Source: M55B118 sp041694275 (lineage in GTDB: Bacteria > Bacillota_I > Bacilli_A > Izemoplasmatales > Izemoplasmataceae). From it: a stretch of DNA of 31,262 nucleotides. Both the position numbers and the translations under genes were made by a program. The first letter of the stretch is position 1, and each line of letters opens with the position of its first letter. Shown piece after piece: positions 22,694-30,994 of this stretch. The notes under the pieces were generated by a model, which was not told where the DNA came from, made no database searches, and worked only from the letters and a program-made list of their open reading frames with translations. The DNA is taken from positions 1 to 31,262 of the forward strand of contig JASMTQ010000076.1 in assembly GCA_041694275.1 (NCBI GenBank). Direction: 5' to 3'.

Positions 22694-23945
22694 AATAGGT
22701 ACCTCCTAAAACGGCTGCAATGGCAAGTACCACTACACCTGTAAATATCGCACAGCGTTTCAAATTGAACCGCGTGTGTGACCATTTGGAATAGTCAATC
22801 GCTGGTACGAACATGTTCATGATGAGAATCGCGAACACGACACCCTCAGGAAGGCTACCAAAGAGTCTGATCACAAATGTCACGACACCCAGGCCAAACG
22901 CGAAATAGATGCGGCCCGGTCTTGTCACCGGTATGGTGATCGGGTCGGTGGCCATGAACACGGCCCCAAACATAAGCCCACCACTAAGCAGGTGAGTCAA
23001 AGGATACCATAGTCCCAGGTCCTGTTGGAACATGACCGCTGTTGCAAGCACGAGCACGGTTCCAATGTAGGTTAGTGGTATAAAGAAGTCAAATGAGCGT
23101 CTGAGAGCGAGATATAGCCCTCCGACCAAAATAAGCAGGGCACTGGTTTCACCGAGTGAACCCGGAAGACCGATTCCAGAGAACATTTCCCAGAAGCTAT
23201 AAGTATCCGTAACTGCTGAATCAAACATGCTGTTTGAGAATATGCCAAGCGCTGTCGCACCGGCTTGCGCGTCTACGAAGGATTCGTAGGCGAGCGCGCT
23301 TCCGAATGAAAGCACCGCAAATACGCGGGCGAACGCGGCGATGTTGAAGATGTTTTGTCCCATGCCTCCGAAAATGAGTTTGGCGAGGAACACACCGACG
23401 ATACCTGCAATCGCGACAATCAATAGCGGACTTTGATCAGGCATGGTAAGCCCGTAGATAAGACCGCTTGTAACGACTGAGAAGTTATAGACGGTGAAGC
23501 TTTTGTTGTTGAGCGAAAAATATCGGTTGTCAGAAGGCGCAAATTCACGCGCTTCTTTTTTAGCCGCGGCTTTCAAGCGTTTGGCCTCTTCTTTGTATTC
23601 AGCCAGGAAGGCCTTGTAGTCTTCTTCGCTGAATGCATCCTTTTCGCTGTTCATTTTTTCCTTGTTGCGTTTTTTCTGGTATTTGAGATCATCAAGTTTC
23701 TTGAGGCTCTCTGTAGGATCCTCGTGTTTCTTTCTCTCAAGGGCGTCTATCACCTGGTAGTACACGTATTCGGTACCGACCATTGAAAGGACCGCCACAA
23801 GTAAAATCAAAAATGCATCGAGTCCGTTTTGGTAAATGGCGAAGATGACGAGTGGCGTGAGCGCAATGCTCACGTCACGCATCATCCTTACCACTCTTGC
23901 GTTCGGACGTCTTAAATGCGGAGCGTTCTTAGTCACTATTTCCAT
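22686..23945 (-). CDS. rnfD: Rnf complex subunit D with a charged insertion
   Basis: Membrane subunit of Rnf/Nqr type carrying a covalent FMN. The attachment Thr is Thr231 in QAGATALG. It is 419 residues against roughly 310-350 usually. The excess is a segment between the first helix pair and the conserved core (about 68-141) that is highly charged and probably helical (KKLDDLKYQKKRNKEKMN..., KRLKAAAKKEAREF). The C-terminal part has the usual GGLMFGAVFMATDPITIPVTRPGR signature. It begins 4 nt after rnfC with AGGTGA upstream. Confidence 0.95.
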   Translation of the reverse strand: MEIVTKNAPHLRRPNARVVRMMRDVSIALTPLVIFAIYQNGLDAFLILLVAVLSMVGTEYVYYQVIDALERKKHEDPTESLKKLDDLKYQKKRNKEKMNSEKDAFSEEDYKAFLAEYKEEAKRLKAAAKKEAREFAPSDNRYFSLNNKSFTVYNFSVVTSGLIYGLTMPDQSPLLIVAIAGIVGVFLAKLIFGGMGQNIFNIAAFARVFAVLSFGSALAYESFVDAQAGATALGIFSNSMFDSAVTDTYSFWEMFSGIGLPGSLGETSALLILVGGLYLALRRSFDFFIPLTYIGTVLVLATAVMFQQDLGLWYPLTHLLSGGLMFGAVFMATDPITIPVTRPGRIYFAFGLGVVTFVIRLFGSLPEGVVFAILIMNMFVPAIDYSKWSHTRFNLKRCAIFTGVVVLAIAAVLGGTYYA

Positions 23946-23949
23946 ACTA

Positions 23950-25248
23950 TCACCTAATCAGTTTTTTTCCTTCCCTTACGTAGTCGGTCACGTGAATCTT
24001 CGATGTACATACATAGGCGCAGAGCCCACATTCGATGCACTTGTTGGCTTCAAGATTCGTGAGGGCTTTCTTGTCCCCCGATTTGACCGCGTTCATGATC
24101 TGCACTGGAGAAATGTCAACTGGGCAACTGTATACACAAGAGCCACAGCGTACACACGGTTCTTCTTTGTAGTCGGTGCTTTTGAGTACGAGCACGGATG
24201 TCGTGGTCGGTGTGACGACGACGTTGTCGCTTGGTACGCTTTGACCCATCATCGGTCCGCCGATGACGATTTCTATTTTTTCAGCGTCTTCGGTGTATCC
24301 ATCAGAGAGTTTGATGAGATCCTGGACACTCGTACCGACCCTTACACGGATGCTTTGTGGGAACTTGATGGCGTCTCCGTTAATGGTCAGGTGGCGTTTC
24401 AAAATGGGTTTGTTGTGCTTGATGGCATTGTATACGGACGCCGTGGTGCTTACGTTGAATCCAAGAATGCCATACTCCATCGGAAGGGTGCCTACGGGCA
24501 CCTTGATGCCGATGGCGTTTTCGAACGTTTCGTTTTCCCAGCCTTGTGGATAATAGTCTTTGAGTTTCGCAATGCGGATGTCTTTGTCCTTGAACCGTTT
24601 GAGTTCGTTTTCAAGCACTTCGATGAGTTCTTTCTTGGTTTTCTTGATCGCGATGACGCCGCGTTTCGCGCCCACGGCCTGCATGATGTATTCAAGGCCT
24701 CTGAAAACTTCTTCAGGATCATCCTTGATCAGGCGGTAGTCGCTTGATAGATAAGGTTCGCATTCAACCGCGTTGATGACGACGGTGTGAATGTCCTTGT
24801 CCGTTGAAAGCTTGACGTAAGAAGGAAAACCGCTTCCGCCAAGTCCGACAATCGCCTTTTGTTTGACGATTTCGACCATTTCTTCTTGCGTCATGTTCTT
24901 GATGACGCTGTCGGGTCTGTCGGTGATGGTTGTGCAGTAAGTGTTTTTAAAGTCATTGCGAATGGTCAGACACTCCACTTCGATGCCTGTGGAATCGATC
25001 ATGGTTGTCTTGTCCTTGACATACCCGCTTACTGTAGAGTAAATCGGTTGTTTGAAGAAACCGCCGGATCTTTCACCGATAATTTCTCCCATCTTGACAT
25101 AATCCCCTTTTTCCTTGTTGAGGGTGTAGTCTTTACACCGCGCAGTCGTAAGGTTTATATGAACGTGTTCAGGGTCCACATAGCGCAAGGTGGGGAGTTC
25201 CTTGGTCAGCTGTTTGTAGTCACTGACTTTTCTGGCTTTGCTGATCAT
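23950..25248 (-). CDS. rnfC: Rnf complex subunit C
   Basis: Peripheral cytoplasmic subunit that carries the NADH site. The 432 residues include a Gly-rich nucleotide/FMN loop GLGGSGFPSYVKL (about 134-146), the VINAVECEPYLSSD block, a SLBB-like stretch, and two [4Fe-4S] clusters at CVRCGSCVYSCP (365, 368, 371, 375) and CIECGLCAYVCTS (404, 407, 410, 414). There is no extended C-terminal repeat region as in proteobacterial RnfC. GAGGTG lies 5 nt before the ATG. It starts 19 nt after pgm and is the first rnf gene of the operon. Confidence 0.97.
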   Translation of the reverse strand: MISKARKVSDYKQLTKELPTLRYVDPEHVHINLTTARCKDYTLNKEKGDYVKMGEIIGERSGGFFKQPIYSTVSGYVKDKTTMIDSTGIEVECLTIRNDFKNTYCTTITDRPDSVIKNMTQEEMVEIVKQKAIVGLGGSGFPSYVKLSTDKDIHTVVINAVECEPYLSSDYRLIKDDPEEVFRGLEYIMQAVGAKRGVIAIKKTKKELIEVLENELKRFKDKDIRIAKLKDYYPQGWENETFENAIGIKVPVGTLPMEYGILGFNVSTTASVYNAIKHNKPILKRHLTINGDAIKFPQSIRVRVGTSVQDLIKLSDGYTEDAEKIEIVIGGPMMGQSVPSDNVVVTPTTTSVLVLKSTDYKEEPCVRCGSCVYSCPVDISPVQIMNAVKSGDKKALTNLEANKCIECGLCAYVCTSKIHVTDYVREGKKLIR

Positions 25249-25267
25249 GGTTTCACCTCATAATTTA

Positions 25268-26965
25268 TTAGATGTCGAATTTCTTTAGTTTTTCCATTAT
25301 GGCGCTTTCCAAATCATTGAGTGCCTTGTCGGCCTCTTTGACATTCGATGCCTTGAGATTCATGTAGATTTTCAATTTCGGTTCCGTACCACTTGGTCTT
25401 AGAACAAACCAGCAGTCATCCTCGAAAATGAATTTGAGCACGTTGGATTCAGGGTAGTCAAGGGTCTGCTGCTCGCCACCGGCTTTCCGCGTGCCATAAA
25501 GGTAATCCTCTTTGGCAACCAGCTTGCGGCCGAGAAGGCTATCTGGTTCATAGCTTCTAAGCTCGGTCATGATGGCCTTGATGGTTTCGCTGCCTTCGCG
25601 ACCTTTGAGCACAATGGCTTTTGGAAGGTCCCTGTAGGCACCGTACGTGTCATAAAGCTCATTCAGATAGTCAACAAGGGTTCTGTTGTCTTTTTTTAAG
25701 ACATTCGCGATTTCGCTTATGAGCAAAGACGGCATGAGCGAATCCTTGTCTCTGACGATTGGCGAGAGAATGTAGCCATACGATTCCTCGTAGGCGAAGG
25801 CGAAATCGTCATCGTTTTCAAGCTTGTTCATCTGGTTGCCTATGAACTTGAAGCCCGTGAGCGTTGAGACAACTTCTACACCGAAGTCTCTTGCGATGGT
25901 GGCTGCGAACTCACTTGATACGATGGTGTGAAAGAATTTAGCCGTACTTGGAAGTGTGCCATTTTCTTTTCTGTTTTTAAGTATGTAATGGGTGAAAATC
26001 GCTGCGGTCTGGTTACCGCTTAGAAACTGCCATTTGCCTTCATGTCTTGCCATGACACCAAGACGATCCCCATCAGGGTCGGTCGCAATAAGCACGTCCG
26101 CGCCCACTTTGTTACCCTGTTCCTTGGCAAGTTCAAAGGCGCTTTCGTATTCGGGGTTCGGACTTTCAACCGTGGTGAAATCCGGATCCGCCTTCATCTG
26201 AGCTTCAACCGGGTAAACATCGTACCCCGCTTCTTTAAGCGAGCGTGTAGCGACGGTTGCGCTGGCTCCGTGAAGCGGTGTGAACACCACTTTCACATCT
26301 TTATCAAGGGATTTATTGAACTGGATCTTGTGCACGGCTTCGATGTAGGCATCATCGACCGCTTTGCCAAGTTCTTCTACCAGACCCATCTCAAGCGCTT
26401 TTCCATAAGGCAGCGTATCGATGGCGAACATGTCTTCAACACTGTTCACATATTCGATGACCTTGGCGGCCTGATCGGGTACGAGCTGGCAGCCCGTATG
26501 ATCATACATTTTGAGGCCGTTGTATTCAGGAGGGTTGTGAGATGCCGTAATCATGATGCCCCCTGCAGCATCCTTGTGTCTTACACCAAAAGAAAGCATT
26601 GGTGTAGGATGAAGGTTTTCATAAACATAGGTCTTTATGCCGAAACTGGATAGCACGCCAACGCATTCTTCTGTGAATACGTCGCTTTTATGTCTGTTGT
26701 CATGGGCGATAACCACACCGCGGGATGCCGCGTTTTCATAATGCGTCATCAAAAAGCGGGCATACCCATGCGCGGCCTTGCGCACTGTATAGATATTCAT
26801 CCTGTTCGTACCGGCACCGACGATTCCACGCATGCCGCCCGTTCCGAAATCAAGATGCTTGTAAAACGCCTCTTCGATTTCGCTCTCGGAGAGACTTTGA
26901 AGTTCCTCGTAAAGAGCCTTGTCCAGAGTTGGTTCGTTCAACCATTTCAAATAGCGCTTGTTCAC
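25268..26965 (-). CDS. pgcA: Phosphoglucomutase/phosphomannomutase
   Basis: Alpha-D-phosphohexomutase, most likely interconverting glucose 1-phosphate and glucose 6-phosphate. About 565 residues, as in the Bacillus PgcA group. FGTGGMRGIVGAG is at the N-terminus, the phosphoserine loop is TASHNPPEYNG, Mg2+ binds at DPDGDR, the sugar loop is EESYGY, and the phosphate loop is RPSGTEPKLKIY. The start is set at GTG 26965, because the purine-rich AAAAGGGTG is 8 nt upstream; the GTG at 26974 overlaps that site and is the alternative. It connects glycogen phosphorylase output to glycolysis, and it heads the operon that contains rnf. Confidence 0.93.
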   Translation of the reverse strand: MNKRYLKWLNEPTLDKALYEELQSLSESEIEEAFYKHLDFGTGGMRGIVGAGTNRMNIYTVRKAAHGYARFLMTHYENAASRGVVIAHDNRHKSDVFTEECVGVLSSFGIKTYVYENLHPTPMLSFGVRHKDAAGGIMITASHNPPEYNGLKMYDHTGCQLVPDQAAKVIEYVNSVEDMFAIDTLPYGKALEMGLVEELGKAVDDAYIEAVHKIQFNKSLDKDVKVVFTPLHGASATVATRSLKEAGYDVYPVEAQMKADPDFTTVESPNPEYESAFELAKEQGNKVGADVLIATDPDGDRLGVMARHEGKWQFLSGNQTAAIFTHYILKNRKENGTLPSTAKFFHTIVSSEFAATIARDFGVEVVSTLTGFKFIGNQMNKLENDDDFAFAYEESYGYILSPIVRDKDSLMPSLLISEIANVLKKDNRTLVDYLNELYDTYGAYRDLPKAIVLKGREGSETIKAIMTELRSYEPDSLLGRKLVAKEDYLYGTRKAGGEQQTLDYPESNVLKFIFEDDCWFVLRPSGTEPKLKIYMNLKASNVKEADKALNDLESAIMEKLKKFDI

Positions 26966-27007
26966 GTTATTCACACCCTTTTAAATTATTTTGCTTAAAA
27001 CATTTGT

Positions 27008-27036
27008 ATTATAACTTATCAAGGCACCTTTTTCAA
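27008..27036 (-). promoter_or_regulatory. Promoter of the pgm-rnfCDGEAXB operon
   Basis: TTGAAA (27036-27031), 17-bp spacer, TATAAT (27013-27008), leaving a leader of about 35 nt. The boxes and spacing are identical to the ppdK promoter. Confidence 0.85.
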
Positions 27037-27161
27037 TAAATTTCAGGTTTTTCTAAAAAGGGTTTAAACGCCTTGCAGGGTGTTTTTCCACTTTATTGGA
27101 GTACGAACAAAAAGGGGATTCTAACCAAGAAATTTTACTTTTTTCACTTATAAAAGGAAAA

Positions 27162-27201
27162 ACCATGTTTATAAACAGGTGTTTCAGTTTATAAACATGG
27201 T
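27162..27201. repeat. Paired palindromes, 15-bp inverted repeat
   Basis: ACCATGTTTATAAAC (27162-27176) and GTTTATAAACATGGT (27187-27201) form a perfect 15-bp inverted repeat with a 10-nt loop. Each arm also contains the self-complementary decamer GTTTATAAAC, and the two decamers are exactly 20 bp apart. It could be a double operator upstream of pgm-rnf (about 130 bp before its -35). On the minus strand it is followed by TTTTTCC, so a back-up terminator is also possible. The surrounding 27037-27261 stretch holds no gene. Confidence 0.7.
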
Positions 27202-27260
27202 CTTTAAACTATTCACATGGATTGGTCGCTTCTTCAAAGTAGAATGACTCTCAATCACTG

Positions 27261-27293
27261 CATAAAAAAAGCCGCACGACTGTGCGACTTTTT
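27261..27293 (-). terminator. Terminator of the peroxiredoxin gene
   Basis: Minus strand: AAAAAGTCGCAC/GTGCGGCTTTTT (one G-U) around a 4-nt loop, ending in T residues, 7 nt past the stop codon. Confidence 0.88.
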
Positions 27294-27299
27294 TGGTTG

Positions 27300-27881
27300 C
27301 TAGTTATCGATGAAGTCTTCGCCTGGATTCCATCCGCATGGGACAAGCTTGCCTTCGGCTTCGTTTTTGAGTACTTCAAGGGTTCTCAATACTTCATCAA
27401 CGTTTCTTCCGGCTTCACCATGGTTCACATGAGCGGCTTTGAGCGTACCATCCGGAGCGATGAAGAAGGTGCCTCGCCATGCGACGCCCTGATCTTCGTC
27501 GAGGATGCCGTAGGCTTCACTCACGGTGTGGGTGTTGTCACTGGCATGGACATGGTTGAGTTTTCCAAGGTCGCCTTGTTCCTGCCACGCGAGGTGGGAG
27601 AATTTGCTGTCGGTTGAAGCAGCAATCAGTTTCGCACCAAGGGCTTCAAACTTCTCATTTAGTTTGTTGAACTCCTGAATTTCAGTGGGGCATACGAATG
27701 TGAAATCAAGCGGATAGAAATAAAGAACCACCCATTTGTCTTCACTGAGGTATTCATCAAGTGTAATCTTGCCAAAGCGTTCTGTCGCCTGGCCTTCAGG
27801 CATAACGGCTTCCATTTCGAAGCGTGGTGCCTGTTTTCCGACTTTTGCGCCGGTTACATAAAATTCATTTTCATATTTCAT
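27300..27881 (-). CDS. Typical 2-Cys peroxiredoxin (AhpC/TSA family)
   Basis: Thiol peroxidase that reduces H2O2, organic peroxides or peroxynitrite. It has 193 residues, with the peroxidatic Cys64 in PLDFTFVCPTE and the resolving Cys182 in VPCGWNPGE. The AhpC-type TFFIAPDGTLKAAHVN block is present. No ahpF is adjacent, so the electron donor (thioredoxin or AhpF-like) is elsewhere. AGGAGG lies 10 nt before the ATG. It is a single gene between its own promoter and terminator, and probably protects oxygen-sensitive Fe-S enzymes such as Rnf. Confidence 0.95.
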   Translation of the reverse strand: MKYENEFYVTGAKVGKQAPRFEMEAVMPEGQATERFGKITLDEYLSEDKWVVLYFYPLDFTFVCPTEIQEFNKLNEKFEALGAKLIAASTDSKFSHLAWQEQGDLGKLNHVHASDNTHTVSEAYGILDEDQGVAWRGTFFIAPDGTLKAAHVNHGEAGRNVDEVLRTLEVLKNEAEGKLVPCGWNPGEDFIDN

Positions 27882-27913
27882 AAAAGCATAGCCTCCTAAT
27901 AATGTCTATATGT

Positions 27914-27942
27914 AGTCTACCCATTCTTTGAATAATTTACAA
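27914..27942 (-). promoter_or_regulatory. Predicted peroxiredoxin promoter
   Basis: TTGTAA (27942-27937), 17-bp spacer, TAGACT (27919-27914). I found no clear PerR box. Confidence 0.5.
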
Positions 27943-27964
27943 ATTTCATACGTTATTTTCTAAT

Positions 27965-28537
27965 CTATTCCAAATAAGCGATGGTCGCTCTTCGTATGAT
28001 GTGATAGACACTCAAAACGATGGCCCCCTTGATGATGTTGAAAGGGACATAGACGATGAGTATGGTCGTCAGGTATCCGCCTGAGATGCCATCAATCCCA
28101 AAGGTGTCTGGGGTGATGTCAAATCCAAGGTGCCACACCGTCGGCGCACTGAACCATAGGGGGGTGATGAAGAAATAGTTCGCGACCGTCATAAGCACGG
28201 TCACCATGGCTATGGTGAGGATGGACTGAAGGCTTCGTCTGTGTACGCCAAGCCATATGGTAAGGCTAAGGCCCGCCACATAGGAAATCGAGGCCAAAAA
28301 GGCGGTAATCTGACCAACGGCCATCGGTCCGACCGCCCCTTTGAAAAGGAGGTGGACCAGGGCTTTCATCACGCCTACGAAGGCGGCTTCCTTCCATGAA
28401 AAGAGAAAGAAGGCGATGAGCACGACGACGTCTGAGACATCGATGGCCATGATGAGATAGGGGATTTCAAAAAGCATGAGTACAGCCCCAAGGGCTGATA
28501 GGATGGCGAGGGTGGTGAGTCTTCTAGTTTCAGCCAT
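27965..28537 (-). CDS. ribU: ECF transporter S component, riboflavin type
   Basis: A 190-residue, six-helix substrate-binding subunit of an ECF importer. RibU-like features are EIPYLIMAIDVSDVVVLIAFFLFSW in the helix 1-2 region, GVMKALVHLLFKG (RibU: LxKNLLHLLxKG), and the C-terminal VPFNIIKGAIVLSVYHII. Riboflavin is therefore the likely substrate, fitting the flavin demand of Rnf. No FMN riboswitch precedes it: it follows glgP by only 22 bp, with AAAGGAGG 8 nt before the ATG, so it is expressed with the glycogen genes. Energising subunits are not in the window. Confidence 0.8.
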   Translation of the reverse strand: MAETRRLTTLAILSALGAVLMLFEIPYLIMAIDVSDVVVLIAFFLFSWKEAAFVGVMKALVHLLFKGAVGPMAVGQITAFLASISYVAGLSLTIWLGVHRRSLQSILTIAMVTVLMTVANYFFITPLWFSAPTVWHLGFDITPDTFGIDGISGGYLTTILIVYVPFNIIKGAIVLSVYHIIRRATIAYLE

Positions 28538-28559
28538 GAGACTGGCCTCCTTTCAAAGG

Positions 28560-30956
28560 TTACTTGATGGGTTTGATCTTCCAGATGTCGTTTGCATAGT
28601 TTTCAATCGTACGATCACTAGAGAAGTAGCCGCTTTTGGCGATGTTGACAAGGGCGCTTCTTCTCCACTTGGTCTGGTTCTTGTAGTACTCGTTTAGATT
28701 TTCATGCGCCTGCTGGTAGGCTTTCAAGTCTTTTAAGACGAAGAAACGGTCTTCATATAAAAGATTGTTTTTGATGTCTTCAAAGAGGCCTTTGTCATCG
28801 CCGAAGAAGCCGTTGGTGAGCTGGTCGATGGCTTCTTTGATGTCATCGTTTGCGTCGTAGTAGTCTTTTGGCGTGTAGCCGCCTTCAGCGTATAGACGGT
28901 TGACTTCTTCACTGTCCATACCAAATATTTCTATGTTGTCCCTGCCGACAAGTTCAGCGATTTCAACGTTTGCGCCATCCATCGTACCGATGGTGATCGA
29001 TCCGTTCATCATGAGTTTCATATTACCCGTTCCGCTCGCTTCTTTTGAAGCGGTTGAAATCTGTTCTGAGATGTCGCTTGCGGGAATGATCTGCTCGGCG
29101 TAGGTGACGTTGTAGTTTTCCACGAACACGACTTTGAGGTAGTCTTTAGTATCCGGATCTTCATTGATGCGCATGCCGATGGTGTTGATGAGTTTGATGA
29201 CTTTTTTCGCGAAGTGATACCCCGCGGCCGCTTTCGCACCGAAGATGAAGGTGTGAGGCACATAGTTCTTGCGGTACTCGGGGTCGCGTTTCAGACGGTT
29301 GTAGACCATCATGATATGAAGCGCGTTCATGAGCTGACGCTTGTATTCGTGCATGCGTTTGATCTGTACATCGAAGATGGAATCTGGATCGATATCGATG
29401 CCCTGTTCTTCTTTTATACGCGCACGCAGGGTTTCCTTGTGCGCTTTTTTCATTTTGTGGAAGGCCTCATGCGTTTTCTTGTCATCCACTTTATCCATGA
29501 GGGTTTCAAGTTCGGTTGGTTTTTTGACCCAGGTGTCACTGACTTCATCAAGCATGGAAGAAAGCTCAGGGTTGATGTGTTTGAGCCATCTGCGGTGTGT
29601 GATGCCGTTGGTCTTGTTGTTGAATTTCTTAGGGTAAAGCGCATAGAAATCTTTCATTTCATAGTTTTTGAGAATTTCGGTGTGAAGCGCGGCGACACCG
29701 TTTACCGAGAATGAACCGACGATGGAAAGATGCGCCATGCGGACTTCGCCGCCACTGATGATCGCAAGAGACTCTTTCTTGTCATGGTCATCTCCATGGA
29801 CGGTTTCAAGGTGGAGACGGAAACGTCTGTCGATTTCTTCTATGATCTGATAGATTCTTGGAAGCACGGGCTGAATGATGTCGATTGGCCATTTTTCAAG
29901 GGCTTCAGCCAAGATGGTGTGGTTGGTGTAGGCACAGGTCTTCTGTGTCATGGCCCATGCGTCGTCCCATGAATACTTGTGTTCATCGACAAGGAGGCGC
30001 ATCATTTCAGGAATGATCAAGGCCGGATGGGTGTCGTTGATCTGAAGGACGTGTTTTTCAGCGAAATTGTCGAGTGTTTCATACGTTTCAAGATGCTTTT
30101 TGATGATGTCTCTCACACCGGCCGCACTGAAGAAGTACTGTTGTTTGATTCTGAGTACCTTACCCTCGCGCGTGGTGTCATCAGGGTATAGGAAACCACT
30201 TATTTGTCTGATTTCACTCTCATAGTCAAATGGATGCTTGTCTTCAGGATAGATATCCGTTGGTTCGGCGCTCCAGAGTCTCAGATGGTTTACAACACCG
30301 TTGTCGTTTCCGACAATCGGAACGTCATAAGGTACGGCGAGTATCTTTTCAGATGGCGTGTGGACGGCTTCACCGTTTTCATGTCTTACATGGCCGCCAA
30401 ATGGAATTTCAATCGCTTCTTCTTCCGCGCGCACTTCCCATACATAGCGGTTTTTGAGCCAGTCATCGGGTTTTTCAACCTGGAAGCCGTCTTTGAATTC
30501 CTGTTCGAAGAACCCATAACGGTAGCGAATCCCGTTTCCGTGTCCGGCGAGCCCTAGTGAAGCAATGGAATCGAGGAAGCAGGCTGCAAGGCGTCCGAGC
30601 CCTCCGTTTCCTAGTCCCGCGTCAACTTCGTGGTGTTCGATTTCATAAAGGTCAAGCCCCATGTCCTCAAAGGCCTCGTCGACGAACTTTCTGAGTCCGA
30701 GGTTTTCAAGATTGTTGGTAATAAGACGCCCCATGAGAAACTCCATGGAGAAATAATGCAGGGTTCTCGGGGTGTTTTTTTCAAGATAGTTCTTATGATT
30801 CACCCATACGTCGGCGATCTGTTCAAAAACAATTTCGCCTAGTGCATGGTAACGCTGTCTTGGGCTGGATTCCTCAAGACTGACAAGGTAATGGTCGTGA
30901 AGGCGGTTTTTAAACGCCTCCTGGAATGCTTTCTTTTCTTTGAATGTGTTTTTCAT
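28560..30956 (-). CDS. glgP: Glycogen/maltodextrin phosphorylase
   Basis: PLP enzyme that cleaves alpha-1,4-glucan with phosphate to glucose 1-phosphate. The 798 residues are the usual size. LHYFSMEFLMGRLITNNL, DAGLGNGGLGRLAACFLDS and the PLP-binding Lys647 in EASGTGNMKLMMNGS mark the active site. The regulatory N-terminal extension of animal enzymes is absent. Its Shine-Dalgarno (AAAGGAG, 30988-30982) is 25 nt from the ATG and separated from it by a UUCG hairpin; no in-frame start lies closer. It follows glgA by 38 bp and precedes ribU. Product feeds pgm, encoded about 1.6 kb further along the same strand. Confidence 0.97.
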   Translation of the reverse strand: MKNTFKEKKAFQEAFKNRLHDHYLVSLEESSPRQRYHALGEIVFEQIADVWVNHKNYLEKNTPRTLHYFSMEFLMGRLITNNLENLGLRKFVDEAFEDMGLDLYEIEHHEVDAGLGNGGLGRLAACFLDSIASLGLAGHGNGIRYRYGFFEQEFKDGFQVEKPDDWLKNRYVWEVRAEEEAIEIPFGGHVRHENGEAVHTPSEKILAVPYDVPIVGNDNGVVNHLRLWSAEPTDIYPEDKHPFDYESEIRQISGFLYPDDTTREGKVLRIKQQYFFSAAGVRDIIKKHLETYETLDNFAEKHVLQINDTHPALIIPEMMRLLVDEHKYSWDDAWAMTQKTCAYTNHTILAEALEKWPIDIIQPVLPRIYQIIEEIDRRFRLHLETVHGDDHDKKESLAIISGGEVRMAHLSIVGSFSVNGVAALHTEILKNYEMKDFYALYPKKFNNKTNGITHRRWLKHINPELSSMLDEVSDTWVKKPTELETLMDKVDDKKTHEAFHKMKKAHKETLRARIKEEQGIDIDPDSIFDVQIKRMHEYKRQLMNALHIMMVYNRLKRDPEYRKNYVPHTFIFGAKAAAGYHFAKKVIKLINTIGMRINEDPDTKDYLKVVFVENYNVTYAEQIIPASDISEQISTASKEASGTGNMKLMMNGSITIGTMDGANVEIAELVGRDNIEIFGMDSEEVNRLYAEGGYTPKDYYDANDDIKEAIDQLTNGFFGDDKGLFEDIKNNLLYEDRFFVLKDLKAYQQAHENLNEYYKNQTKWRRSALVNIAKSGYFSSDRTIENYANDIWKIKPIK

Positions 30957-30988
30957 AAGTGTTGGACGGACGAATCCGTCACTCCTTT
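30957..30988 (-). promoter_or_regulatory. Split ribosome-binding site of glgP with UUCG hairpin
   Basis: Minus strand order: AAAGGAG (30988-30982), then GACGGA-TTCG-TCCGTC (30980-30965), then 8 nt, then ATG. The 6-bp stem with a UUCG tetraloop is very stable. Folding would shorten the effective SD-to-start distance from 25 nt to about 9-10 nt, the normal range. Confidence 0.75.
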
Positions 30989-30994
30989 CTGTAT

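Noticed and set aside
27037..27161. cre-like GGCGTTTAAAC near 27075
   Set aside because: It matches too few cre positions and lacks the palindromic half on the other side.
27882..27964. PerR box before the peroxiredoxin gene
   Set aside because: The ATTATTCAAAGAAT stretch does not match the TTATAATnATTATAA consensus well enough.
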